A stretch of 64,000 nt of DNA from UMGS1002 sp045586785 (lineage in GTDB: Bacteria; Bacillota; Clostridia; Oscillospirales; CAG-272): assembly GCA_045586785.1 (NCBI GenBank), contig JAZNBA010000072.1, positions 62,001 to 126,000 on the forward strand. The letters run 5' to 3'. A program made the position numbers and the translations under genes. Positions 26,632 to 32,984 of this stretch are shown here, piece after piece; within the stretch, counting starts at the first letter, position 1; each line of letters begins with the position of its first letter. The notes beneath the pieces are model-generated. The model ran no database searches. It was given only the letters and a program-made list of their open reading frames with translations, and had not been told where the DNA came from.

Positions 26632-26670
26632 CCCGACAAGGTAAATAAATAGCCTTGTCGGGTCTCTTTT
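26632..26670 (+). terminator. Terminator of the sugar locus
   Basis: A perfect 10-bp CCCGACAAGG/CCTTGTCGGG stem with an 11-base loop followed by TCTCTTTT, six bases after the last stop. Confidence 0.92.
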
Positions 26671-26730
26671 GTAGTATAGAAGATGCTCAAAAAATATATG
26701 AAAATAAATAAAATTTTTGCAAAAAAAGTG

Positions 26731-26759
26731 TTGACAAATGTAAAGTGTTGTGATATAAT
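26731..26759 (+). promoter_or_regulatory. tRNA operon promoter
   Basis: TTGACA (26731-26736), 17-base spacer, TATAAT (26754-26759), 36 bases before the first tRNA. Confidence 0.9.
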
Positions 26760-26795
26760 AATCAAGCGCTGTGAAAATCACAGTGTAAAAAACGT

Positions 26796-26872
26796 GGCGG
26801 AATAGCTCAGCTGGCTAGAGCATCCGGTTCATACCCGGCAGGTCGTTGGTTCAAATCCGACTTCCGCTACCA
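26796..26872 (+). tRNA. tRNA-Met (CAT), elongator type
   Basis: A 77-base cloverleaf folds by hand: acceptor GGCGGAA/TTCCGCT (G.U first pair), D-arm GCTC...GAGC, anticodon loop TTCATAC, T-arm GTTGG TTCAAAT CCGAC, encoded CCA. The CAT anticodon could also be the lysidine-modified Ile2 tRNA, but CCGG anticodon stem sequence and overall form resemble clostridial elongator tRNA-Met. A 1-72 G.U pair rules out the initiator pattern as far as I can judge. Confidence 0.93.
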
Positions 26873-26947
26873 GGCCCGTTGGTCAAGCGGTTAAGACACC
26901 GCCCTTTCACGGCGGTAACATGGGTTCGATTCCCGTACGGGTCACCA
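26873..26947 (+). tRNA. tRNA-Glu (TTC)
   Basis: A 75-base cloverleaf directly abuts tRNA-Met: acceptor GGCCCGT/ACGGGTC, anticodon arm CCGCC CTTTCAC GGCGG (anticodon TTC), T-arm TGGG TTCGATT CCCG, encoded CCA. The genomic island begins immediately downstream. A decayed fragment resembling this tRNA lies at the other island end. Confidence 0.95.
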
Positions 26948-26951
26948 ATAG

Positions 26952-27002
26952 AAACAAATCCGAACTATTTCGTAACAAACGATGTGTTCGGATTTGTTTT
27001 TT
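26952..27002 (+). terminator. Terminator of the tRNA operon
   Basis: A perfect 14-bp AAACAAATCCGAAC/GTTCGGATTTGTTT stem with T-run. Its 3' arm shares the 11-mer GTTCGGATTTG with the 3' part of the serine recombinase gene at 52098-52108. Confidence 0.85.
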
Positions 27003-27041
27003 ATTTCAGTTATCCATATTAAAAGTTTAAGGGTGCAGGCA

Positions 27042-27293
27042 TCACGCCTGCACCCTCAGTTCTTTTTGTTGTTTTCGCTTGGCTTTCCACTCTTCAAAGT
27101 CCTTTACGTTTTCTTCTTTACTGAAATATTCAAGAATATACGGCAAGAAACTTCGAGCAAGAACCTCATATTCATAATCGGGAACCTTTGTAGGAAGATC
27201 AACGATTAAATCTTCACCTCCGGACAAGGCGAGCTTGTTACTAAGCAACCACAAACCCACATAATATAATTTTTTAAATAAGCTCAATAGCAT
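27042..27293 (-). CDS. Small unknown protein of the mobilization operon
   Basis: An 83-residue protein with a hydrophobic N-terminus (LYYVGLWLLSN) and a charged Lys/Glu-rich C-terminus (KDFEEWKAKRKQQKELRVQA). I do not recognise a family. It looks real because GGGAGG lies right before its ATG and the start overlaps the upstream ParB-like stop (TAATG). It is the last gene of the four-gene mobilization operon. Confidence 0.6.
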   Translation of the reverse strand: MLLSLFKKLYYVGLWLLSNKLALSGGEDLIVDLPTKVPDYEYEVLARSFLPYILEYFSKEENVKDFEEWKAKRKQQKELRVQA

Positions 27294-28192
27294 TACCTCC
27301 CGTCTCTATCCCAACTGCTACGGCTCTGCACTTTGCTCTGTTCTTTCTTTTTCCACTCGGTTAAGATTCGCAGAATTGCGCTCTCTATATCCTTTGGTGT
27401 AGAATCGGGAAAGAATGTTCGAAGAGATTCCAAATCAAGCCTCAGCGTTTCTTTTTGATTAGGTTTTGGGCGGCTCATAACCTCGAACATCATATCCGCA
27501 TCAAGCAACTGCATTGCACTCATTTCTTTTAGTTTTACCGCCTGCGAGAGCGACGGAGTTGCCTCGTAATCTTGAATCAGTTCGGCAAGAGCTTGCTGTT
27601 CTTCCTCCTTGAGATAAGATAATTTCTCGGCGGGAGTTAAAGCGATCTTGCCTTCATCCACTAAATCAAGTAGCGGCTTGATAAGCTTTGTCAGACGGAT
27701 ATACCGCTTGATCGTGTCCTTGCTCGTGTTCTCTTGTTCCGCGATAATCTCGGTAGATAACTTCGGCGCAACTTGCTCCGAAGTTAAATCACTCCTTGCT
27801 CCCTGCCGTTTGAGTGCATCAAACTTCATTTTGTACGCGAAGGCTTTTTCCGACGGTAGCAACTGCTCTCTGTGAAGGTTGGAATCTACCATTGCAAGGA
27901 TTGCCTCATCGTCATCCAAATTGCGAACGATTACGGGAATGTCCTCTATACCAAGACGCTTGCAGGCTTCATATCTGCGGTGTCCCGAAACGATCTCATA
28001 CTTCGCTCCACCATCAATTGGATTGGGACGCACAAGGATCGGCACGATCACGCCGTACTCTTTGATGCTCTCCATAAGCTGCTGCATATCGCTGTCATCT
28101 CGAACTTGAAACGGATGGTTGCGCATCGGTATAAACATATCTAAATTGTAATTAACGGTTGTTTCGATTCTTTTGTTAGAATTTGTTATCAT
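27293..28192 (-). CDS. ParB/Spo0J-family partition-like protein (first)
   Basis: A 299-residue ParB-type protein. The N-terminal CTPase-like ParB domain has RNHPFQVRDDSDMQQLMESIKEYGV followed by the signature VSGHRRYEACKRLGI and NLHREQLLPSEKAFAYKMK. The central helix-turn-helix has STEIIAEQENTSKDTIKRYIRLTKL. Such proteins bind palindromic sites in plasmids and integrative elements and help maintenance. Notably its own coding sequence contains one copy of the conserved palindrome also found twice at 31107-31225. Its ATG overlaps the relaxase stop (ATGA). Confidence 0.92.
   Translation of the reverse strand: MITNSNKRIETTVNYNLDMFIPMRNHPFQVRDDSDMQQLMESIKEYGVIVPILVRPNPIDGGAKYEIVSGHRRYEACKRLGIEDIPVIVRNLDDDEAILAMVDSNLHREQLLPSEKAFAYKMKFDALKRQGARSDLTSEQVAPKLSTEIIAEQENTSKDTIKRYIRLTKLIKPLLDLVDEGKIALTPAEKLSYLKEEEQQALAELIQDYEATPSLSQAVKLKEMSAMQLLDADMMFEVMSRPKPNQKETLRLDLESLRTFFPDSTPKDIESAILRILTEWKKKEQSKVQSRSSWDRDGR
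27759..27785. repeat. Conserved 27-bp palindrome inside the ParB-like gene (copy 1)
   Basis: Arms AACTTCGGCGCAA and TTGCTCCGAAGTT flank one central base, with one mismatched pair. It matches copies at 31107-31131 and 31201-31225 (24 of 25 bases identical to the latter). It encodes LTSEQVAPKL-type residues of the ParB-like protein. Confidence 0.8.
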
Positions 28193-29577
28193 CTTTGTTT
28201 GTCCTCATTTCTTTTAGTTTTAGATTGGATCTTCGCTCCCGTTTCTCTCGGGAACATTTCTTGTTCTTGCTCCATTTCAATGCGGAGCTTTTCTTTTAGG
28301 TTTTCGATCATCGGGAATACACCCTTAGCCAAGTTGATATCGTGGCGAAGCGCCTTGAGTTCTCTTGAGATCGCTTTACGTTTGCGGGAACATTCTTCTT
28401 TTTCGGCATCCGTGGTTGCTCTGCGGCGGCGGTTGTCGATCTTGTTACGTGCTGACAGTAACATAGCCATATCTGCTTCTTTCTCATCAATAAAGGTTTG
28501 AACCTTATCGACAGTACCGAGATCGTTACGATTGATGAGATTGACCGTTTCCATATAACGTTCTAAATAGATCTGCTCTTGACGCATTGCAGGCGAAAGC
28601 GGCTCTTGATAGTTTTCCATCTTCATTAGGTTGCCGCTTGTATCGATGCCAAAGAGTTCAAGCACAATCATAAAGATAAGTTCAATCGTGTTGTGCTGAT
28701 CATAGCTCTTGCGACGTTGCCAAATCTCATAAAGCGGTGGGTGACTCGGATAGTACGGTGTTCGGTATTCTCGCCTTGACAAGATGCGCTTTTCAATCGC
28801 TTCGGGGGTATAGCGCTCTCCGAGGTTGTCGATACGGATAGGGCGTTTCCATCCCTTTGCTATTACACAAGGATGCTTATAATCCTTTCCGCGAAGATAG
28901 GTGTAACCACGCCTTGACAAAGCGAATTGAAAGTGCTGCGGCAAAATGCAATCAGCGATAGCATCGTCAATGTCCATCTTCAATAGCATTCTGTGCGACG
29001 GCTTACCTTTCTTCTCCGCCATATACGCGACGTATGGCGCGCGTTTCCGCTGTGGGTTCTGAATGATCGACAGACCGTGTTCTCGGCAAAGCTTGTCCGA
29101 TTCGGGAGCCATCACCGTATCGTGATAGTACGGCGGGCAATGGAACTTTTCTCCGTCCTTGAAGCTCACGCTATTCAGAATAAAGTGGTTGTGCAGATGC
29201 TCGTGATCTCGATGGCTCGTTACGAGAACTTCATATTTGTCACCCCATAATCGCTTGGCAAGCTCCACACCGAGCGCGTGGCATTGCTCGGGGGTAACCT
29301 CACCGGGTTTGAAACTTTGGTATCCGTGGTAGGCGACGATGCCGCCGTACTTGCCGTACCGTCGCTTGGTCTCCATCATCCGCTCATAGGCAAGCTCCGG
29401 CAGGCAGTTGACACCACTAATCAGATACCGCTGTTCCGTCTTATCGGGGTTCTCCGCATAATCCATAAGACGCTTGAGATCTTCCTCATTGGGATTTGAT
29501 GTCTTATCCGGATTAGCGGCATAATCAAGCGCATCCTTGATAGAGCGATGCACAGCCCATATTGACGTTACTGCCAT
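28189..29577 (-). CDS. Relaxase (VirD2-like mobilization nuclease)
   Basis: A 462-residue relaxase with the family PF03432 pattern: ISGVNCLPELAYERMMETKRRYGK, VAYHGYQSFKPGEVTPEQCH, and the metal-binding three-His motif SHRDHEHLHNHFILNSV. The nicking residue is probably an N-terminal Tyr, with candidates near residues 18 and 35. A coiled-coil-like basic C-terminus follows. It cuts one strand at oriT and pilots the DNA during conjugation. No type IV secretion genes are present, so the element would be mobilised in trans. It abuts the MobC-like gene. Confidence 0.93.
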   Translation of the reverse strand: MAVTSIWAVHRSIKDALDYAANPDKTSNPNEEDLKRLMDYAENPDKTEQRYLISGVNCLPELAYERMMETKRRYGKYGGIVAYHGYQSFKPGEVTPEQCHALGVELAKRLWGDKYEVLVTSHRDHEHLHNHFILNSVSFKDGEKFHCPPYYHDTVMAPESDKLCREHGLSIIQNPQRKRAPYVAYMAEKKGKPSHRMLLKMDIDDAIADCILPQHFQFALSRRGYTYLRGKDYKHPCVIAKGWKRPIRIDNLGERYTPEAIEKRILSRREYRTPYYPSHPPLYEIWQRRKSYDQHNTIELIFMIVLELFGIDTSGNLMKMENYQEPLSPAMRQEQIYLERYMETVNLINRNDLGTVDKVQTFIDEKEADMAMLLSARNKIDNRRRRATTDAEKEECSRKRKAISRELKALRHDINLAKGVFPMIENLKEKLRIEMEQEQEMFPRETGAKIQSKTKRNEDKQR

Positions 29578-29855
29578 TACGCGCCTCCCTTATAGAGATC
29601 GCGGATGAGATTTACGAGCTCGGCTCTCGTTTCGCCATCCGCTCCCGCGCAGATATTTTCGAGCCTTGCGATGGTCGGATACCAATCCATAGGTCTCTCT
29701 CGGCTCATCCTTGTGTTAACCGATTGACGAAGGTACTCGGATACCGTAATTCCTCGCTTTTCGGCCGCGCGTTCGATTTTTGCTTTATGATCCGTTGTAG
29801 TTTTGAAACGAATCACTTCTTCTTTTTTCTTGTTGTCGATAATGTTTTCCTCCAT
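29577..29855 (-). CDS. MobC-like relaxosome accessory protein
   Basis: A small basic protein with ribbon-helix-helix character: VIRFKTTTDHKAKIERAAEKRGITVSEYLRQSVNTRM, typical of MobC/RHH relaxosome proteins that bind oriT. The start is uncertain. I use ATG 29855 (AAAAGGA directly before it). A GTG upstream next to GGGAGG would add about 13 residues. The one-base overlap with the relaxase start supports coupling. The conserved domain begins within ten residues of the chosen start. Confidence 0.82.
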   Translation of the reverse strand: MEENIIDNKKKEEVIRFKTTTDHKAKIERAAEKRGITVSEYLRQSVNTRMSRERPMDWYPTIARLENICAGADGETRAELVNLIRDLYKGGA

Positions 29856-29966
29856 TCCTTTTGGTTTTGTTCGTTCATCCGAGGGTATTAGGGACACCTC
29901 CCTAAAGTGTCTTTGCGCTGAGGCAAAGACGGGCAAGCTGGCGTAGCCACGTTTGCTATGCTTGTT

Positions 29967-30148
29967 ACAGTATAGGACAGAGCCCTATACCGTAAGGTGG
30001 TCTATTACCCTCGTTCTTTCCCTTGAGCGTACCGCAGACTATGTTGAGCCTCCTTCCGTGAAGATTTACGGCGTGGTCTTGGGCGGTGTGCATAAGCACT
30101 ATGTATGGAGGATTTTCGTTGTGGTATGGGTCAATTTGACCCATACCA
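29967..30148. other. Candidate transfer origin (oriT) region
   Basis: This 250-base gap between mobC and the second ParB-like gene has no convincing gene. It has two inverted repeats: ACAGTATAGG/CCTATACCGT (29967-29976, 29984-29993; one mismatch) and a perfect 13-bp GTGGTATGGGTCA/TGACCCATACCAC (about 30118-30146). Placement upstream of mobC-relaxase plus inverted repeats is the usual oriT layout. The nick site cannot be assigned by eye. Confidence 0.5.
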
Positions 30149-30183
30149 CTCTCTATTTTGCTTCGTGCCATCTTGGCACAAGG

Positions 30184-31074
30184 TTATGATTCTTGTTCCG
30201 ATTGAGGCTTGTCCGTATTAAGCGCGTCCAAAAGATCTTTTTCCACCTCATTCAAGTAATCACGGACTGCTTCAATTACAGATAATGTGCGAGGAATGTA
30301 CGCAGGATCAAGCCGTAGCTTGGGAAATCTTGAAAGGAAATTGTTCATACTGCTAATAAACATATTGGCATTTCCAACCATACTCACATTGGCAACACTT
30401 TCTTCAATGGGATGCGTTTCTTTCTCGTCTTCCTTTTTCTTTATCCCGCGTAGCTCGTCAATCATATCGGGAAGATCTTCTTTGTCCGCTTTCAGCAAAG
30501 CGATTACATCCTTATTTGTGGTATTGATAAAGCCACTTAAAATGTCTTTTTTTATACCGGGACAAACGCTATCCACAAAATCAAGAGCCTGCGCATATTG
30601 CTCGGCGCGTCTTACGTGTTTCTCACTCTTGCCGATTTCCTTGGCTATGCGCTCACTCGTTTTGAGCCTATCCTCCGGGTGGTCATTTTGTCCACCTGGG
30701 GCAAACCTGCCATTTTCATCGCGTTGCTTTTCAATTTGCTTCTCGACGGAATAGCGTTTGCCAAGCAAATATGCCTTCTGCTCGTCGCTCAAATTACGCC
30801 TGCCAAGCTGATTCTTGCAGATCCAAGCAATAGCTTCGTAACGATTTTCAAAGTCAAGCTGCGTTGTCGTGAACGGAATATCTCCGTACTCACGGGCGAT
30901 GCGGTAGCGGTTGTGTCCGTCCACAATGATGTCACCCCACACTGCAATAGGCATCATAATCCTGCCATCTTCCAAAATGTTTTCCTTAAGCTGCTGATAC
31001 TCGTCCTTGGTCAGCGGTGGAATAACCTTTTCAAATTCGGGTTCGATCTTCAATTGTTCAAGCATTTCGTTCAT
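30184..31074 (-). CDS. ParB-like nuclease-domain protein (second)
   Basis: A 296-residue protein with ParB-domain motifs IMMPIAVWGDIIVDGHNRYRIAREYG and IAWICKNQLGRRNLSDEQKAYLLGKRY. It continues into a helical domain with TSERIAKEIGKSEKHVRRAEQYAQALD (helix-turn-helix) and an acidic tail. This variant occurs in mobile elements of gut Firmicutes, often beside a second ParB. The ATG at 31074 has AAGGAG nine bases upstream. The region before it contains the palindromic repeats, so it may bind them and regulate itself (inference). Confidence 0.88.
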   Translation of the reverse strand: MNEMLEQLKIEPEFEKVIPPLTKDEYQQLKENILEDGRIMMPIAVWGDIIVDGHNRYRIAREYGDIPFTTTQLDFENRYEAIAWICKNQLGRRNLSDEQKAYLLGKRYSVEKQIEKQRDENGRFAPGGQNDHPEDRLKTSERIAKEIGKSEKHVRRAEQYAQALDFVDSVCPGIKKDILSGFINTTNKDVIALLKADKEDLPDMIDELRGIKKKEDEKETHPIEESVANVSMVGNANMFISSMNNFLSRFPKLRLDPAYIPRTLSVIEAVRDYLNEVEKDLLDALNTDKPQSEQES

Positions 31075-31106
31075 TCTGTTTTTCTCCTTCAAAATTTGTT
31101 TTTTCA

Positions 31107-31131
31107 ACTTCGGTGCAAATTGCACCGAAGT
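31107..31131. repeat. Perfect palindrome upstream of the second ParB-like gene (copy 2)
   Basis: ACTTCGGTGCAA and TTGCACCGAAGT flank a single central A, 33 bases before the parB-like start. It is a perfect version of the palindrome at 27759 and 31201. Confidence 0.85.
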
Positions 31132-31200
31132 CCTCTCACTAATATACCGTATCGAAAATGCGAAATTTGTCCTGAATCTCAAAAAATTTTTTCAGCCCTC

Positions 31201-31225
31201 ACTTCAGCGCAACTTGCTCCGAAGT
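31201..31225. repeat. Conserved palindrome (copy 3), also hairpin with T-run
   Basis: ACTTCAGCGCAA and TTGCTCCGAAGT flank a central C, followed on the plus strand by six T. Nearly identical to copy 1. The remaining bases of this 250-base gap hold the tnpV promoter. Confidence 0.8.
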
Positions 31226-31261
31226 TTTTTGGAGGAAAAAGAAAAAAGCCATTTCGCACAT

Positions 31262-31290
31262 TTGCCGACAATTGGCAAAAATGGTAAAAT
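31262..31290 (+). promoter_or_regulatory. Promoter of tnpV
   Basis: TTGCCG (31262-31267), 17-base spacer, TAAAAT (31285-31290). The 14-mer TTTCGCACATTTGC at 31252-31265 recurs at the serine recombinase promoter. Confidence 0.55.
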
Positions 31291-31328
31291 GACTTTGTAA
31301 AAAATATTTGATTGGAGGAGATTTGATT

Positions 31329-31679
31329 ATGGAACTCACCCACACCGAAAGAAACGGCATTATGTATCCCGACTTGGCACTCCCCGAGCAGACCAATTAC
31401 CCCATCGGCAAGTACGGCAGAATGCGCCTCAACTATCTCAAAAAGCATCGCCGCGGCACCTACACCACGCTTCTCACCTCGTGCACGCTCAATCAGCATC
31501 TCTATGAAACCGAGCAGGAGGTACAGCGGCAGATCGACCTCACCCTATCACGGTTGGTAAAAGAGCTCGGCATCACCGAAGAACTTAAAGTTTCTAACCT
31601 TCTTCAGTGGGTACAAGAAATGAACAACGCGAAACAAAGCGCGGAGGAAATCGTGCTGAATGAAATAATCTGCAAATAA
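31329..31679 (+). CDS. tnpV: TnpV-type transposon-associated protein
   Basis: A 116-residue TnpV-family protein (PF14198): YGRMRLNYLKKHRRGTYTTLL, then LNQHLYETEQEVQRQIDLTLS and ending NAKQSAEEIVLNEIICK. This is the common gut-Firmicutes mobile-element protein, of unknown mechanism, often beside integrases. ATG at 31329 with GGAGGAG. A 13-bp CGCCGC-type hairpin follows the stop. Confidence 0.88.
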   Translation: MELTHTERNGIMYPDLALPEQTNYPIGKYGRMRLNYLKKHRRGTYTTLLTSCTLNQHLYETEQEVQRQIDLTLSRLVKELGITEELKVSNLLQWVQEMNNAKQSAEEIVLNEIICK

Positions 31680-31692
31680 CTATCTAATCAAT

Positions 31693-31724
31693 CGCCGCTA
31701 AAAGTTTTTAGACTTTTGGCGGCG
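31693..31724 (+). terminator. Hairpin after tnpV
   Basis: A 13-bp stem CGCCGCTAAAAGT/ACTTTTGGCGGCG (one T.G pair) with a 6-base loop. No long T-run, so a terminator or a recombination-linked structure are both possible. Confidence 0.5.
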
Positions 31725-31830
31725 GTTGGCTTATTATATCCGTAACTCTCCCGAAAACTTTCTGAGATATAATATTTAGCGGAACGCGCATTGCGCTGAC
31801 CGCTATTTTCATTTTGGGAGGAAATGTAAA

Positions 31831-32745
31831 ATGCTTTATAAGGAATGGCTATCAAATTGGCTTGAAAATTACGTTAAAACCTCGGTAAAGGAGCGAACGT
31901 ATGTAAAATATGCAGATATCGTAAGAATCAGATTGTTCCCCGCACTTGGCGATTATGAATTGAATGATCTAACCCCCTTCAACGTTCAACGGTACATAAC
32001 AGAACTGTTGCATCACGGTAACTTGAAAAACGGCGAAGGATTGTCTGCAAACACGGTGAATTTGATTATTGCCGTCATACAAAGCTCAATGGAAACGGCG
32101 CATTCCATCGGACTTACGGATGAATACAAGATGAATAAAATAAAACGCCCGAGGGTGCAGGAAAAACAAATCTCTTGTTTTTCTCCCTCGGAGCAAAAAA
32201 TGATAGAGCAAGCGGTACTCGCTGACAAGCGCAGCAAGATGATCGGCATTTTGATATGCCTGTACACCGGCTTGCGCGTGGGAGAACTGCTTGCTCTTGA
32301 ATGGACGGACATTGATTTTAGTAAAAACGAGCTTTCGGTAAACAAAACTTGTCACGACAAAGGGAAATCAAGAGTTACGACCACTCCAAAAACAATATCC
32401 TCGGTTCGGATCATCCCTATTCCAAAACAACTCGTTCCACATTTAAAGCCACTTAAAAAGCGAAGTAAAAGCCAATACGTTATATCCGAAAACGGCACGT
32501 ATATTTCGGTTCGATCATATCAGCGGAGCTTTGAACTGCTGTTAAAACGGCTTGGAATCGCTCATCAAGGCTTTCATTCTCTGCGACACACCTTTGCAAC
32601 AAGGGCATTGGAGTGCGGAATGGATGTCAAAACGCTCTCGGAGATCCTCGGACATAAAAACGCGACGGTCACACTCAATCGCTATGCCCATTCACTGATG
32701 GATCACAAACGAGAGATGATGAACCGCCTTGGAAAACTGATGTAA
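31831..32745 (+). CDS. Tyrosine recombinase / phage-type integrase
   Basis: A 304-residue integrase. The N-terminal SAM-like DNA-binding domain (KEWLSNWLENYVKTSVKERTY) is followed by the catalytic domain with Arg in YTGLRVGELLALEWTDID, a Lys in the beta-hairpin, HSLRHTFATRALECGMDVKTL (His-x-x-Arg), GHKNATVTLNRYAHS (His and nucleophile Tyr). It lacks the AP2 arm-binding domain of Tn916-type integrases, so it is of the shorter form. It has GGGAGGAAA before the ATG. Inverted repeats lie right behind the gene and may be its recombination sites. Confidence 0.93.
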   Translation: MLYKEWLSNWLENYVKTSVKERTYVKYADIVRIRLFPALGDYELNDLTPFNVQRYITELLHHGNLKNGEGLSANTVNLIIAVIQSSMETAHSIGLTDEYKMNKIKRPRVQEKQISCFSPSEQKMIEQAVLADKRSKMIGILICLYTGLRVGELLALEWTDIDFSKNELSVNKTCHDKGKSRVTTTPKTISSVRIIPIPKQLVPHLKPLKKRSKSQYVISENGTYISVRSYQRSFELLLKRLGIAHQGFHSLRHTFATRALECGMDVKTLSEILGHKNATVTLNRYAHSLMDHKREMMNRLGKLM

Positions 32746-32752
32746 AAAAATA

Positions 32753-32912
32753 CACCTAACAATCTATTAGGTGAACAAAACAATATACTAACCCATTATT
32801 ATTCTACCACAATACTCGCTTTTTTTCAATACATAGGAAGAAAAATTTACATATTTCTCCTCTATAGATGAACATCTCACGGATTTTTGTTCACCTAATA
32901 GATTGTTACGTG
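32753..32912. repeat. Inverted repeat pair behind the integrase
   Basis: CACCTAACAATCTATTAGGT continuing GAAC at 32753-32776 is repeated in inverse orientation at 32889-32912 with 23 of 24 bases conserved, and the homology extends into AAAA on both sides. Each copy can fold on itself. The AT-rich spacer of 112 bases has no gene. They are candidate integrase-binding sites, transposon ends or an element junction. The 239-base gap 32746-32984 shows nothing else. Confidence 0.7.
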
Positions 32913-32984
32913 AACAAAATCCGACTTGAAAATTCATCTATACCATTGACCAAATCAATGAAATAATAACAAGGAGAAACGAAA

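Noticed and set aside
26796..26872. tRNA-Ile2 (lysidine CAT) instead of tRNA-Met
   Set aside because: Anticodon stem CCGG and overall sequence fit elongator tRNA-Met better. The alternative cannot be fully excluded without a covariance model.
26986..26996. Serine-recombinase att core at the tRNA terminator as a firm annotation
   Set aside because: The 11-base match with 52098-52108 could arise by chance because the terminator arm is itself constrained. It is kept only as a supporting remark.
29965..30171. 68-residue minus-strand open frame in the oriT gap
   Set aside because: It covers the inverted repeats, has no ribosome binding site and no recognisable domain. The DNA structure explains the region better.
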